The notes under the pieces: generated by a model
Databases searched by the model: none
What the model was told of the DNA's origin: nothing
Seen by the model: the letters and a program-made list of their open reading frames with translations, nothing else
Program-made: the position numbers and the translations under genes
From: Mycobacterium sp. SVM_VP21
Lineage (GTDB): Bacteria; Actinomycetota; Actinomycetes; Mycobacteriales; Mycobacteriaceae
Reading direction: 5' to 3'
NCBI GenBank assembly: GCA_024758765.1
Contig: CP101406.1
Location: 4,154,001-4,218,000 of the forward strand
Length of the DNA: 64,000 bases
In this document: piece after piece, positions 1 to 9,984 of the stretch
Layout of the letters: the number at the start of each line of letters is the position of its first letter
Numbering within the stretch: the first letter of the stretch is position 1

Positions 1-908
1 GCGATGATCCCCTCGTTCTGGTACAGGTCGAGCATCGCGGTGCACACCGCACCTTCGTCGACGGTGGTCACCGACACCATGTCGCCGGCTCCGGACAGCA
101 CGGCGTACGGCAACGCACCGGCGCGCCGGACGGCCGCCCCGTCGACGAACTGGTCGACATGGTCCAGGCTCACCAGTTCCCCAGCGGCCAGCGCAGCCAT
201 CATCGAGGCGGCTCCGGCCGGTTCGATGCCCAGCACGGCACTGTTGGCGGTGCGCTCCGCCAGGTAGGTGGTGATGCCCGAGATGCAGCCGCCGCCGCCG
301 ACCGGCACGATCACCAGGTCCGGTTCGGTGTTGAGCTGGTCGAGGATCTCCACCGCGATGGTGCCCTGGCCCGCCATCGTCCGCAGGTCGTCGTAGGGCG
401 GCACCAGGGTGGCACCGGTGCGGGCGACATCGGCCAGGGCCGCCTCCGCGGCCAGGTCGTAAGTCGCGCCGCCGACGATCAGCTCGATGAATTCGCCGCC
501 GTGGTAGCGGATGCGGTCACGCTTCTGCTTCGGGGTTTTGGCCGGCACGTAGACCCGGCCGTGGACACCCAGCGCCCGGCAGGCGTAGGCGAATCCCTGC
601 GCGTGGTTGCCGGCCGACGAGCACACCACGCCGGCGGCGAGCTCGGATTCGCTGAGTTGGACCAGCAGGTTGTAGGCGCCGCGCAGCTTGTAGGACCGCA
701 CCGACTGCAGGTCTTCGCGCTTGAGATACACGTCGGCACCGGTCAGCTCTGAGAGCCGGTCGCTGTGCTGCAACGGGGTGGGGGCGACCACGCCGGCGAT
801 CCGCTTGGCCGCCGCGTCGATGTCGGCCGCGGTCAACGGACCCTTCAACGGGCCCTGCGCGGGGCCTGAATTGGAGCCACTTCGGTTCTGGCGCAGTTCG
901 GCGGACAC
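1..908 (-). CDS. ilvA: threonine dehydratase (3' end outside window)
   Basis: PLP-dependent threonine ammonia-lyase, which deaminates threonine to 2-oxobutanoate, the first committed step of isoleucine synthesis. The visible 302 residues contain the PLP-lysine region YLKREDLQSVRSYKLRGAYN, the SSAGNHAQG phosphate-binding stretch and the glycine loop VPVGGGG, closely matching mycobacterial IlvA as I recall it. The start is taken as GTG at 908 because the protein then begins MSAELRQ, as in Rv1559. The C-terminal part, including any regulatory domain, lies before position 1. The Ddn-like gene just upstream is also next to ilvA in M. tuberculosis (Rv1558). Confidence 0.93.
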   Translation of the reverse strand, partial: MSAELRQNRSGSNSGPAQGPLKGPLTAADIDAAAKRIAGVVAPTPLQHSDRLSELTGADVYLKREDLQSVRSYKLRGAYNLLVQLSESELAAGVVCSSAGNHAQGFAYACRALGVHGRVYVPAKTPKQKRDRIRYHGGEFIELIVGGATYDLAAEAALADVARTGATLVPPYDDLRTMAGQGTIAVEILDQLNTEPDLVIVPVGGGGCISGITTYLAERTANSAVLGIEPAGAASMMAALAAGELVSLDHVDQFVDGAAVRRAGALPYAVLSGAGDMVSVTTVDEGAVCTAMLDLYQNEGII

Positions 909-936
909 CGCAATATGGTGTCACCCAGCAGGGGGT

Positions 937-1374
937 TCAGCCCACCGGGGTCAGCACGAACACCGGGATCTGGCGATCGGTCTTCTCCTGGTACTCCGCG
1001 TACGGCGGGTAGGCCGCCACCGCACGTTCCCACCACGTCGCCTTCTCGTCGCCGAATACCTCGCGGGCGTCGTAGTCGCCGGTGACGGTGCCGTCCTGCA
1101 GTTCGACCCGCGAGTTCTTGACGACGTTGTAGTACCAGACCGGGTTCTTCGGGGCGCCGCCCAGCGAGGCGACGATCGCGTACTGACCCTGGTGCTCCAC
1201 CCGCATGAGCGGCGTTTTGCGCAGCTTGCCGGTCTTGGCTCCGACGGTGGTGAGCAGCACCACCGGCATGCCCTGCATCTCGGTGCCCTCGGTGCCACCG
1301 GAGGCCATGTACTTCTCTGCGTTCTCTCGAGACCAATCCCACGGGCTGGGTGCGTATTCTCCGCTCAGAGGCAT
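937..1374 (-). CDS. Ddn-family deazaflavin (F420)-dependent nitroreductase/quinone reductase
   Basis: A 145-residue protein of the split beta-barrel Ddn family, whose members use reduced F420 to reduce quinones or nitro compounds. It shows the family signatures [21 protein letters not shown] (residues about 37-57) and [17 protein letters not shown], which contribute to F420 binding. It lies 28 bases upstream of ilvA on the same strand, like the Rv1558-ilvA pair of M. tuberculosis. There is no N-terminal membrane anchor. The physiological substrate cannot be read from the sequence. Confidence 0.9.
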   Translation of the reverse strand: MPLSGEYAPSPWDWSRENAEKYMASGGTEGTEMQGMPVVLLTTVGAKTGKLRKTPLMRVEHQGQYAIVASLGGAPKNPVWYYNVVKNSRVELQDGTVTGDYDAREVFGDEKATWWERAVAAYPPYAEYQEKTDRQIPVFVLTPVG

Positions 1375-1464
1375 TCCGCCAGCGTAGTCCGGCGACCCGA
1401 CACGATGATCCGACCAACAGATTTCGGCTGGCCTAACAATTGGTTATCGCGTACCGTTAAATCT

Positions 1465-1674
1465 ATGACTACCGCCGAGCTCTTCGGGCAGCAAGTGCCC
1501 ATCGCCGGCGTGCCCTGGCCGGCCTACAAATTGGTTGCGCTGGGCATCGGCTTGGTCGCCCTGTTGATCGTCGGTGCCGTGACATCCAACGCCGCGGCCG
1601 CGGTTCTGACCGCTGCGGGTGCCTGTACCGCGGTGTGGCTCGTCTTGGGCTCGCAGCATCCTTCGCGGCGCTGA
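1465..1674 (+). CDS. small membrane protein, unknown function
   Basis: A 69-residue protein starting MTTAELFG with two hydrophobic stretches, roughly residues 22-42 and 44-62, so probably two membrane helices with a short basic tail (QHPSRR). I recognise no named domain. It is divergent from the Ddn-like gene and convergent with the acyl-CoA ligase. A TACCGT hexamer at 1452-1457 lies seven bases before the ATG, the arrangement expected for a leaderless mycobacterial transcript. That supports this start, but no recognisable -35 box is present. Confidence 0.65.
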   Translation: MTTAELFGQQVPIAGVPWPAYKLVALGIGLVALLIVGAVTSNAAAAVLTAAGACTAVWLVLGSQHPSRR

Positions 1675-1737
1675 GCGCAGCTATTCCGGTTCGGTCGCCG
1701 CACCGTTCTAGAGCAATAACGACGTGGCGTTCTCCTG

Positions 1738-3570
1738 TCAGACTGCGGCGGTCGGCGTGGCTTCGGCGGCGCGGGGCTGATGCACTTGGGGCCCAGGGTC
1801 GCGGGTGTAGAGACTTTCGATCTCCTCGGCGTATTTCTCCGCGATCGGCCGTCGTTTGAGTTTCATCGTCAGCGTCACCTCATCGCCGCCGGGTTCCCAT
1901 AACGCCGGCAGGACCCGGAAACGCTTGATCTGTTCGACCCGGGACAGCTTGGCATTGCCCTCGGCGACGCCCGCGGCGATCTGTGCGATCACCCCCGGGT
2001 CATCGGCCAGCGCTGACGGCGTCGCTGCCGACAGGCCATGGGCAGCGGCATAGGGCGCCACCGAGTCGGCGTCGAACACCATCAGCGCGGTGTTGTAGGG
2101 CCGGGAATCGCCAATGGTGACCATCGCCCCGATCATCGGGCAGGCCGCCAGGATCGCGTTCTCGATGTTCGCCGGCGACATGTTCTTGCCGGCCGCGTTG
2201 ATGATCAGTTCCTTCTTGCGGTCGACCACCCGCAGATAGCCCTCGGCATCCTGTTCGAGGATATCGCCGGTGTGCAGCCATCCGTCGGCGTCGATCGCCT
2301 CGGCGGTCTTGGCCGGCTCCCTGCGGTAGCCCCGCATCACCAGGGGTCCCCGCACCAAGAACTCACCGTCGTCAGCGATGCGGCTTTCCAATCCCGGCAA
2401 CAACTTTCCGACCGTACCGAGCCGGGCATCCCGTGGATGCACGGTCGTCGCCACGCAGCTGAGTTCCGACATACCCCAGACCTCGCAGATCGGAATCCCG
2501 AGACCCGCGAAGAACGCGATGGTCTCCCTGGGAATCGGCGCCGCGCCCGACACCGCCCACCGCAGCTCATCCAGGCCCAGCTTGGCCCGAAGCGCCGACA
2601 GCACCAGCTCGTCGGCCTGCGCCCACTGGCCGGCCAGCTCGTCGGAGACCGGTTCACCGGCCAGTTGCGCCGCAGACCGTTTCGCACCTACTGCCATCGC
2701 CCACTGCAACGCGGCGCGACGATTGTCGTCCGGCTCCCCCGTGACAGCGAATTCGATTGCTGCCTTGAGCTTCTCCCAGACCCGCGGCACCGCGCCCCAG
2801 ATCGTCGGCCGCACATCCGGCAGGGCCGCACCGATCTGGCGTGCATCGGGCACCACGGTCACCTGCACTCCGGCGATCTCGGAGTTGTAGAGGCCCATCG
2901 CGCGGTCGGCGATGTGCGCCGAGGGCAGATACGAGGTGATCCGGTCCCCGAAGCGCACCCCGAGCACCGCGTCGAGGGCAGCCGCCTCGAACAGCAGATT
3001 GGTGTGCGTCATCTCCACCCCCTTGGGCAGGCCGGTAGTTCCTGAGGTATAGATCAGCGTCGCGATATCGTCGGGTTGCACTGCCCGCCAAGCGGATTCG
3101 AAATCAAAGTCGTCGGCGGCGGCGGCCAGCAGCTCCTCGACTGACAGGGTGCCGTCCGGATGCCCGTCTACGCAGACGATGTGTTCGATCGCCGCTCCGC
3201 TGGCCCGGATGGTCTCGACATACGCCTGCTCGCACATCACGACTTTGGTGCCGGCATTGGCGAACAGGTAGCCAAGCTGCTCGGCGGGCAGGGTGTTGTA
3301 CACCGAGAAGGATGTGGCGCCCACATGCTGGGCGCCGACCTCCAGCGGGTAGAACTCGATCCGATTCGCCATCATCAGCGACACGGTGTCGCCACGGCGT
3401 ACCCCGAGCCCGGCCAGGCCGGCCGCGACTTGGCGCACCTGCTGGGCGTAGTCACGCCAGGTCAGCGTCTGCGTATCGCCGACGGTGCGCAACGCGACCG
3501 CGTCCGGATCGATTGCGGCGGTGCGCTGAAAGGCCTCGCATAAGGTGGCCGCCGGCGGTGTCTGCGTCAT
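1738..3570 (-). CDS. fadD11: long-chain acyl-CoA ligase, FadD11-like
   Basis: ATP/AMP-forming fatty acyl-CoA synthetase of 610 residues. The ANL-superfamily P-loop YTSGTTGLPKG is at residues 174-184, the acyl-adenylate motif GWLHTGD at 430-436 and the hinge RKKELI at 451-456. It would activate long-chain acids for degradation or lipid assembly. The stop is 63 bases from the convergent small membrane gene. The enoyl-CoA hydratase-like gene 24 bases upstream suggests a two-gene beta-oxidation-type operon. The fadD11 name rests on position near dnaE1 and ilvA plus overall similarity, so the exact paralog assignment is less sure than the family. Confidence 0.85.
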   Translation of the reverse strand: MTQTPPAATLCEAFQRTAAIDPDAVALRTVGDTQTLTWRDYAQQVRQVAAGLAGLGVRRGDTVSLMMANRIEFYPLEVGAQHVGATSFSVYNTLPAEQLGYLFANAGTKVVMCEQAYVETIRASGAAIEHIVCVDGHPDGTLSVEELLAAAADDFDFESAWRAVQPDDIATLIYTSGTTGLPKGVEMTHTNLLFEAAALDAVLGVRFGDRITSYLPSAHIADRAMGLYNSEIAGVQVTVVPDARQIGAALPDVRPTIWGAVPRVWEKLKAAIEFAVTGEPDDNRRAALQWAMAVGAKRSAAQLAGEPVSDELAGQWAQADELVLSALRAKLGLDELRWAVSGAAPIPRETIAFFAGLGIPICEVWGMSELSCVATTVHPRDARLGTVGKLLPGLESRIADDGEFLVRGPLVMRGYRREPAKTAEAIDADGWLHTGDILEQDAEGYLRVVDRKKELIINAAGKNMSPANIENAILAACPMIGAMVTIGDSRPYNTALMVFDADSVAPYAAAHGLSAATPSALADDPGVIAQIAAGVAEGNAKLSRVEQIKRFRVLPALWEPGGDEVTLTMKLKRRPIAEKYAEEIESLYTRDPGPQVHQPRAAEATPTAAV

Positions 3571-3594
3571 CCGTTCCTCCTGTTCGCGGCCGCC

Positions 3595-4392
3595 TCAGCG
3601 GCGACTGACTCGTTCCAGATATGCCATGGCCGATGCCTGCGATTCGGGATCGTGCACCGCGGTGACCAGTGCATCGGCGTCGTTCCAGCTGCGTGTGGTC
3701 CCTACCATGCCGTCGGTCACGGCATTGACTTGCCGTTTGGTGCCGCCCAAGGTGAGGGCGGACTTGTTGACCAGCTGGCCCACCAGTTCGTCGACCGCCG
3801 CATCGAGGTCGGCCTCGGGCACCACCCGGTTGAGGAAACCGATCGCCTTGGCCTCGGCGGCGCCGAACGGGCGGCAGGTCAACACCAGTTCCTTGGTGAG
3901 CGCCGGACCGATCTCGCGGACCAGACGCGGAATACCGCCCCAGGCCAGCGGAATACCCAGGTCGACCTCTGGAATCGAGAATCGGGTGTCCTCGGCGGCC
4001 ACCCGCAGATCGCACGCTGCGGCCAACACGACGCCGCCGCCCACACAGTGACCGTGCAGCCGTGCCACCGTCACCGCCCGCATGGCCTCGATCGCGTCCG
4101 CCATTCGTCGTCCCGCGTCGGCGGCCTCCCGCAGGGCTCCCGCCCCGTCGGCGGCGGCCACGAACGCGGCCAGGTCGGCGCCGGCCGAAAACGCCCGGCC
4201 GGCGCCGGCCACCACCACGACCTTGACTGCGGGGCGGGCGTCGAACCAGCGGGCCGCCGCCACCAACTCGTCGAGCGTCACGGTGCCCAGCGGGTTGAGC
4301 TTGTCCGGACGACTCAGCGTGATCGAGCCGAGCGCACCGTTGGCCGCCACCACGATGGTCGAGGCCGGCAGAGTTTCCGTGGCGGTTTCCAT
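3595..4392 (-). CDS. enoyl-CoA hydratase/isomerase family protein
   Basis: Crotonase-fold protein of 265 residues. The oxyanion-hole segment AGRAFSAGADLAAF is near residue 64 and the second signature HGHCVGGGVVLAAACDL at 113-129. In hydratases the catalytic pair corresponds to Glu144 and Glu164 of the rat enzyme. Here the second is kept (PEVDLG, E142) but the first falls on V122 in GGGVVL. Canonical hydration is therefore doubtful and an isomerase-like or other crotonase reaction is more likely. It lies just upstream of the FadD11-like ligase on the same strand and is probably cotranscribed with it. Confidence 0.85.
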   Translation of the reverse strand: METATETLPASTIVVAANGALGSITLSRPDKLNPLGTVTLDELVAAARWFDARPAVKVVVVAGAGRAFSAGADLAAFVAAADGAGALREAADAGRRMADAIEAMRAVTVARLHGHCVGGGVVLAAACDLRVAAEDTRFSIPEVDLGIPLAWGGIPRLVREIGPALTKELVLTCRPFGAAEAKAIGFLNRVVPEADLDAAVDELVGQLVNKSALTLGGTKRQVNAVTDGMVGTTRSWNDADALVTAVHDPESQASAMAYLERVSRR

Positions 4393-4478
4393 GGCGTCGA
4401 CGTTAGTGGCGCCACCCCGGCCGAGGCGCGGGATTGCCGTTACGGGCCGCTGCCGCCGACATCGCTTACGGTGAGCCC

Positions 4479-5312
4479 ATGTCGATTGCCGTCACCGGGT
4501 TCAGCCTGGTCGAACAGACCGCCTTCCTCACGGCGTACGCCCGCGCATTGGACTGTCGTGCTCCCGTCCCGATCCTCGGTGACGAGTTCTCCGACCGCGT
4601 CGTCGGCCTGATCGATTACGACTTCCCGGCATTCCGGATCCCGGCGAGCGTGGTGCGCCAAACCGCCCTACGCGCCAAGATGCTCGACGAGCGTGTCCGC
4701 GCGTACACGGCGGCGCATCCCGATGCGGTGGTGATCGACCTCGGCGCCGGGCTCAACGAGCCGTTGGCCCGGGTACAGCCGCCGGCCGGCGTCGATTGGT
4801 ACAGCATCGATCTGCCGCACGTGATCGCGTTGCGCGAGAAGGTGGTGCCGGCTCAGGATGGGGAGCACGTTATCGCCGCCGATCTCACCGGCACGGACTG
4901 GACAGACGGCATCCCGGTCGGTCGACCCACCATGGTGATCGCCGACGGACTGTTCGCCTTTCTCACCGAGCCACAGGTCATTGCGCTGATCGGGCATACC
5001 ATCGACCATTTCGGGACTGGCGAATTGGCGTTCAACGACTACGGCCGGGTCGGGCCGTTCAGCTGGTTGGGCATGAAGCTGGCGCCCCGGGGGATGTTCA
5101 CCGTGCTGCGCCACGTCTGGGCCAACCCCGGCTTCACCGACCCTCACACGCCCCAGCGGTGGGAACCGCGGCTGCGCCTGGTCGAACAGGCCTGCCTGGC
5201 GCACGCCGCCGAGGTGGATTCGTTTCCCGGCCCGGCTCGCACGATCACCCGGCTTGCCGGCCGATTCAAGTCGGTGGCCGGCAAGGCCCGGGTGCTGCGC
5301 TACAAGTTCTGA
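4479..5312 (+). CDS. class I SAM-dependent methyltransferase (LCM/PF04072 type)
   Basis: A 277-residue protein of the leucine carboxyl methyltransferase-like family common in mycobacteria. It has the SAM-binding motif VIDLGAGLNEPLAR (residues 85-98), followed by an acidic strand WYSIDLPHVIALR and IADGLFAFL. The ATG at 4479 is chosen over upstream TTG codons because homologs begin shortly before the FSLVEQTAFLTAY helix. It is divergent from the enoyl-CoA hydratase gene. The family methylates carboxyl groups of small molecules or lipids, but the substrate is unknown. A second family member is encoded at 45858-46688. Confidence 0.8.
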   Translation: MSIAVTGFSLVEQTAFLTAYARALDCRAPVPILGDEFSDRVVGLIDYDFPAFRIPASVVRQTALRAKMLDERVRAYTAAHPDAVVIDLGAGLNEPLARVQPPAGVDWYSIDLPHVIALREKVVPAQDGEHVIAADLTGTDWTDGIPVGRPTMVIADGLFAFLTEPQVIALIGHTIDHFGTGELAFNDYGRVGPFSWLGMKLAPRGMFTVLRHVWANPGFTDPHTPQRWEPRLRLVEQACLAHAAEVDSFPGPARTITRLAGRFKSVAGKARVLRYKF

Positions 5313-5314
5313 GG

Positions 5315-5329
5315 CGACGGGCCGTCGCA
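5315..5329. terminator. hairpin between convergent genes
   Basis: GCGACG and CGTCGC form a six-pair stem with a three-base loop directly after the stop codon of the LCM methyltransferase. There is no clear T-run, as is common for mycobacterial terminators. It could serve the plus-strand transcript. Confidence 0.35.
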
Positions 5330-5396
5330 GATCGTGATGTAGGCCGCCCACAGAAGATCCAAGTCGGCGAGCAGGTTTCGGGTTGGCGACGAAGGC

Positions 5397-5783
5397 TTAG
5401 GCTTTCGGTGGATGGATTCCACAGGTGCAGGCATCGATGGACGGACACGTGCACTGCATTCCCCACTCGATGACCGCGCGAGCCCGCGACAGCGACTCCA
5501 ACTGGGCGTCGATCTCGGCAAGTTTCGCCTGGGCCAGCGCATGACTCGCCGGACGCCCGGGTGCGTCGTCGGCGAACAGCAGCGCAATCTCCTCGAGCGC
5601 GAACCCCGCCGCTTTGCACAGGCCGATCACCTCGAGTCGGGCCAGCACCGCATCGTCATAGCGGCGCTGGCCGCCCACCCGGTCCGGCGCCGTCAGCAGG
5701 CCGATCCGCTCGTAATAGCGCAAGGTGGTGGCGGCGACGCCGCTGCGGTGAGCCACCTCGCCAATGGTCAATCGACCGGACAC
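5397..5783 (-). CDS. MerR-family regulator with C-terminal cysteine cluster
   Basis: A 128-residue MerR regulator. The winged helix occupies residues 5-70 (LTIGEVAHRSGVAATTLRYYERIGLL), followed by the dimerisation helix and a C-terminal CTCPSIDACTC cluster (C111, C113, C119, C121). Such cysteines in MerR proteins bind metals or an iron-sulphur cluster, as in SoxR, so metal or redox sensing is inferred. The start is GTG at 5783, preceded by GGGAGG. A perfect 15-bp dyad lies 17 bases upstream and is shared with the divergent PPOX gene, the usual layout for MerR autoregulation and control of a neighbour. Confidence 0.88.
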   Translation of the reverse strand: MSGRLTIGEVAHRSGVAATTLRYYERIGLLTAPDRVGGQRRYDDAVLARLEVIGLCKAAGFALEEIALLFADDAPGRPASHALAQAKLAEIDAQLESLSRARAVIEWGMQCTCPSIDACTCGIHPPKA

Positions 5784-5799
5784 CCGCGCCTCCCGAGAC

Positions 5800-5814
5800 T
5801 TGACTTGAAGTCAA
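5800..5814. promoter_or_regulatory. putative MerR operator dyad
   Basis: TTGACTTGAAGTCAA is a perfect inverted repeat of 7+1+7 bases in the 53-bp gap between the MerR gene and the divergent PPOX gene. MerR proteins bind such dyads in the promoter spacer. Its uniqueness and position make it the likely operator for both genes. Confidence 0.6.
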
Positions 5815-5836
5815 CTCTAAGTTGTTCCCTGGTGGT

Positions 5837-6289
5837 ATGCATTCCCAATCATTCGACGAGCTGCGAGACGCCCGCTACGCGCTGTTGCGCACCTTTCGCC
5901 GCGATGGCACGCCCGTGGACACCCCGGTGTGGTTCGCGATCGACGACGACACCGTGTTGTTTCGGACCAAGATCGGCCCCAAGACCAGGCGCATGACGCT
6001 GCGCCCGGACGTCCAGCTGACCGCCTGCGACTATCGCGGCCGGCGCCGAGGCAACGCGACGGTGCTGCTCGGCCGGGCCAGCGTTCTCAGCGGCGACGAG
6101 GCCGAAGCCGCCAACCGCACCCTGCATCGGCGCTACGGCTGGCAGTGGAACGTCATGCCGATGCTCCCGGTACCGGGTGTGACCAACGTGCATCGGAGTC
6201 TGCCACTGCGGGAGAAGTTGCGGCGCACCCGAACTCGTAACCTGTGGCCGGACAGTGTGATCGTCCGGGTTGGTCTGGCCACCCGGTAG
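5837..6289 (+). CDS. PPOX-class F420/FMN-binding oxidoreductase
   Basis: A 150-residue split beta-barrel protein of the pyridoxamine-phosphate-oxidase-like class. It begins MHSQSFDELRDARYALLRTFRRDGTPVDTPVW, typical of mycobacterial F420-dependent PPOX proteins, and includes TKIGPKTRRM, a likely cofactor phosphate contact. The ATG at 5837 is used; an upstream in-frame start would run into the MerR operator. It is divergent from the MerR gene and probably under its control. It ends five bases before the convergent dnaE1 stop. The substrate is unknown; F420H2-dependent reduction or F420 binding is inferred from the family. Confidence 0.82.
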   Translation: MHSQSFDELRDARYALLRTFRRDGTPVDTPVWFAIDDDTVLFRTKIGPKTRRMTLRPDVQLTACDYRGRRRGNATVLLGRASVLSGDEAEAANRTLHRRYGWQWNVMPMLPVPGVTNVHRSLPLREKLRRTRTRNLWPDSVIVRVGLATR

Positions 6290-6294
6290 CTCCC

Positions 6295-9200
6295 TTACCC
6301 GCCCAAGCAGCCGGGACCGAGCAATGCCTTCAGGTCCCCCATCAGCGCCGAGGACGGCGTCACGCGCAGCGAGGGATCCAACTCCAGCACGGTGATGCGC
6401 TCCCCGCTGATCAGCCGCAGCTGCACCTGTGCGGTGCCGGGATGGCGGGTCAACACCTGCTTGAGCGCGCTGACCTTGTCCATGGTGCATTGGCGGGTCG
6501 GAAGGCTCACCGCCAGCGGCCGATCCGGGGCATTGGCGGAAAAATCGGGCACCACCAGCTCGTTGGCGATCAACGAGATCCGGTCGTCGCGGATGTTGAC
6601 CTTGGCGCTGACCAGCACCACGGCGTCGTCGGCGACGTCGGCACCATACGCCGAGTACGTCTGCGGAAAGAACATCACCTCGATGCCGCCGGTGAGATCC
6701 TCCAATTGCGCCGAGGCCCAGGGCAGTCCGTTCTTGTTGACCCGGCGGTTCACCGATGCCAGGATGCCGCCGACCCGCACCTGGGTGTCGGCGGCGACGT
6801 CACCTTCCAGGATCGCCGGGATCTGGGTGTCGACCTGGGCGGCCAGCAGATGCGCAATGCCGTTGAGCGGATGTCCGGACACATAAAGGCCGAGCATCTC
6901 TCGTTCCAGGGCCAGCTTGTGCTTGTCGGCCCACTCCTCGTCGGGCACCTTGATGCCGAAAACGGTCTCAGCCCCGGCGCTTTCGCCGTCTCCCCCGCCG
7001 AACAGGTCGAACTGCCCCACCGCCTCGGCCTTCTTGGTTCCCAACACCGAGTCGACGGCGTCGGTGTGCACCAAAAACAGCCCCTTACGCGGATGGCCCA
7101 GCGAGTCGAAGGCACCGGCCTTGATCAAGGATTCGGTGACCTTCTTGTTGCAGGCCGCGATATCGATCTTGTTGAGGTAGTCGGAGAAGTCGGTGAACCG
7201 GCCTTTGTGTGTCCGGGTGGTGATCAGGGAGCCGACAACATTGGCGCCGACGTTACGTACAGCACCCAGCCCGTAGCGGATGTCTTCACCCACCGACGCG
7301 AAGTTCAGCTCGGACTCGTTGACGTCCGGCGGCAAGACGGTGATCCCCAGCCGGCGGCAGTCAGCCAGGTACACCGCGGCCTTGTCCTTGTCGTCACCGA
7401 CCGATGTCAACAGTCCCGCCATGTATTCGGCCGGATAGTTCGCCTTCAAGTAGGCCGTCCAGTACGACACCAATCCGTATGCGGCCGCATGCGACTTATT
7501 GAAGGCGTACCCGGCGAACGGAAGGATGGTGTCCCACAACGCTTTCACGGCCTTCTCGGAGAACCCGTTGGCCGTCATCCCCTCATAGAAGCCCTTGTAC
7601 TCGGCTTCCAGCACTTCGAGCTTCTTCTTACCCATGGCTTTACGCAGCGCATCGGCCTTGCCCATCGTGTAGGAGGCGACCTTCTGCGCGATGAACATGA
7701 TCTGCTCTTGATAGACGATCAGGCCATAGGTCTCCGACAGGATGCTGCGCAGCGGCTCCTCGAGCTCGGGGTGGATGGGCTTGATGACCTGACGGGCGTT
7801 CTTACGGTCGGCATAGTCGTTGTGGGCGTTCATGCCCATCGGGCCGGGCCGGTATAGCGCCAGCACCGCGACGATGTCGTTGAACTCGGTGGGCTGCATG
7901 CGGCGCAGCAAGTCGCGCATCGGGCCGCCGTCGAGCTGGAACACCCCCAGGGTGTCACCGCGGCCCAGCAGTTCGTACGTGGCGGGATCATCGAACGCCA
8001 CGGTGTCCAGGTCCAGGTCGATACCCCGGTTGGCCTTGATGTTCTCCAGACAGTCGCCGATGATCGTCAGGTTGCGCAGGCCCAGGAAGTCCATCTTCAG
8101 CAGGCCGATTTCTTCACACGACGGGTAGTCCCAGCCGGTGATGACTGCGCCGTCCTGCGGGCGCTTCCACAACGGGATCGCGTCGATCAGCGGCTCGGAG
8201 CTCATGATCACCGCGCAGGCATGCACGCCGGCGTTACGCACCAGCCCCTCCAGGCCGCGTGCCGTCTCGTAGATGGTGCGCACGTCGGGATCGGTGTCGA
8301 TGAGCGCGCGAACCTCCGCGGCCTCCTTGTACCGCTCGTGGTTCGGGTCGGTGATTCCCGACAGCGGAATGTCCTTGGCCATGATCGGCGGCGGCAGCGC
8401 CTTGGTGATCCGGTCGGCGATCGCATAGCCAGGCTGGCCGTAGTGCACACGGGCTGAATCTTTCAGCGCCGCCTTGGTTTTAATGGTGCCGAAGGTGATC
8501 ACCTGGGCGACCCGGTCACTACCCCACCGCTCGGCGGCGTAACGCACCATCTCGCCGCGGCGGCGGTCGTCGAAGTCGATGTCGATATCGGGGGCCGACG
8601 GCCGTTCCGGGTTGAGGAAGCGCTCGAACAGCAGACCGTGCGGGATCGGGTCGATGTTGGTGATGCCCAGCGCGTAAGCCACCAGTGACCCAGCGGCCGA
8701 ACCTCGGCCCGGGCCCACCCAGATGTTGATCGAGCGGGCGTAGTTGATCAGATCCGCGACGATCAAGAAGTAGGACGGAAATCCCTTGCCGCAGATGACG
8801 TCGATCTCGTAGGAGGCGCGGTCGGTGTACTCGCTCGGCACACCAGCCGGAAAGCGTCGTTCCAGACCAGCCTGCACCTCGTGGCGCAGCCAGGACCCTT
8901 GGTCATGGCCGTCGGGGACGGGAAACACCGGCATCCGGTCGCGCGGCGCCCAGACGTCGGCGTAGGACTGCACCCGCTCGGCGATCAGCAGGGTGGAGTC
9001 GCAGGCGTCGGGCAGCTGGGCGTCCCAGAGCGCGCGCATCTCGGCGGCCGACTTCAGGTAGTAGCCGTCCCCGTCGAACTTGAACCGGGTGGGGTCCGAC
9101 AGCGTCTTGCCGGTCTGAATACACAGCAGCGCCTCGTGGTTGCCCGAGGCATCGCGGGTCACGTAGTGGCAGTCGTTGGTGGCCAGCGTCGGGATGCCGA

Positions 9201-9846
9201 GCTTGCGCCCGACCTCCAGCAGCCCGTCACGTACCCGGCGCTCAATGGACAGCCCGTGGTCCATCACCTCCAGGAAATAGTTCTCCGCGCCGAAGATCTC
9301 CCGCCATTTGGCGGCCGACTCCAGCGCCTCTCGCTCGTGGCCCAGCCGCAGCCGGGTCTGCACCTCCCCGGACGGGCAGCCGGTGGTGGCGATGATGCCC
9401 TCGGCGTGCTCGGCGATGATCTCGGCGTCCATCCGCGACCATTTGCCGAGCTGGCCCTCGAAGGAAGCCAGCGAGGACAGCTTGAACAAGTTGCGCAACC
9501 CGGTGGCGTTCTCGGCCACCATCGTCATGTGGGTGTAGGAGCCGCTGCCGGAAACGTCGTCGCTCTTCTGGCTGGGATCACCCCACTGGACCCGGCGGGT
9601 GTCGAATCGAGACGCGGGGGCAATGTAGGCCTCTACTCCGATGATCGGCTTGATACCGACCTTGGTCGCCGCGTTGTAGAACTCGCTGGCGCCGAACATG
9701 TTTCCGTGGTCGGTCATCCCGATCGCGGGCATCTCCAACCGCTGCGCCTCGGCCAGCATCGGGGCGATCTTCGCCGCGCCGTCGAGCATCGAGTACTCGG
9801 TGTGGTTATGCAGGTGCACGAAGGACCGCGACGATGAACTGTCCAT
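6295..9846 (-). CDS. dnaE1: DNA polymerase III alpha subunit
   Basis: Replicative C-family polymerase of 1183 residues, matching the length of mycobacterial DnaE1. The N-terminal PHP domain starts [15 protein letters not shown] (about residue 9) and supplies proofreading in this group. The polymerase active-site aspartates are in PDIDIDFDD near residue 418. The finger and tau-binding regions follow, then an OB-fold ([18 protein letters not shown]) near residue 1020. The ATG at 9846 gives [17 protein letters not shown], as expected. It is convergent with the PPOX gene and divergent from the dodecin gene. No anomalies seen. Confidence 0.97.
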   Translation of the reverse strand: MDSSSSRSFVHLHNHTEYSMLDGAAKIAPMLAEAQRLEMPAIGMTDHGNMFGASEFYNAATKVGIKPIIGVEAYIAPASRFDTRRVQWGDPSQKSDDVSGSGSYTHMTMVAENATGLRNLFKLSSLASFEGQLGKWSRMDAEIIAEHAEGIIATTGCPSGEVQTRLRLGHEREALESAAKWREIFGAENYFLEVMDHGLSIERRVRDGLLEVGRKLGIPTLATNDCHYVTRDASGNHEALLCIQTGKTLSDPTRFKFDGDGYYLKSAAEMRALWDAQLPDACDSTLLIAERVQSYADVWAPRDRMPVFPVPDGHDQGSWLRHEVQAGLERRFPAGVPSEYTDRASYEIDVICGKGFPSYFLIVADLINYARSINIWVGPGRGSAAGSLVAYALGITNIDPIPHGLLFERFLNPERPSAPDIDIDFDDRRRGEMVRYAAERWGSDRVAQVITFGTIKTKAALKDSARVHYGQPGYAIADRITKALPPPIMAKDIPLSGITDPNHERYKEAAEVRALIDTDPDVRTIYETARGLEGLVRNAGVHACAVIMSSEPLIDAIPLWKRPQDGAVITGWDYPSCEEIGLLKMDFLGLRNLTIIGDCLENIKANRGIDLDLDTVAFDDPATYELLGRGDTLGVFQLDGGPMRDLLRRMQPTEFNDIVAVLALYRPGPMGMNAHNDYADRKNARQVIKPIHPELEEPLRSILSETYGLIVYQEQIMFIAQKVASYTMGKADALRKAMGKKKLEVLEAEYKGFYEGMTANGFSEKAVKALWDTILPFAGYAFNKSHAAAYGLVSYWTAYLKANYPAEYMAGLLTSVGDDKDKAAVYLADCRRLGITVLPPDVNESELNFASVGEDIRYGLGAVRNVGANVVGSLITTRTHKGRFTDFSDYLNKIDIAACNKKVTESLIKAGAFDSLGHPRKGLFLVHTDAVDSVLGTKKAEAVGQFDLFGGGDGESAGAETVFGIKVPDEEWADKHKLALEREMLGLYVSGHPLNGIAHLLAAQVDTQIPAILEGDVAADTQVRVGGILASVNRRVNKNGLPWASAQLEDLTGGIEVMFFPQTYSAYGADVADDAVVLVSAKVNIRDDRISLIANELVVPDFSANAPDRPLAVSLPTRQCTMDKVSALKQVLTRHPGTAQVQLRLISGERITVLELDPSLRVTPSSALMGDLKALLGPGCLGG

Positions 9847-9984
9847 AGGACCGCCAGTCTATGGCCGACCACCGACGCTTCTCGGGCGTGTCGTCAACCG
9901 TGTCTTTCCCGCTGCCGTTTCCCGGGACAGCGGGCGTTGCCGTGCACTACGTTGAGGTTCGGCTGAAGCGGAGGAGAGTCACAC

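Noticed and set aside
5300..5587. Minus-strand frame ending LLADLDLLWAAYITICDG
   Set aside because: It overlaps the MerR gene in another frame and has no ribosome site or recognised domain; the plausible-looking end is only about 30 residues.
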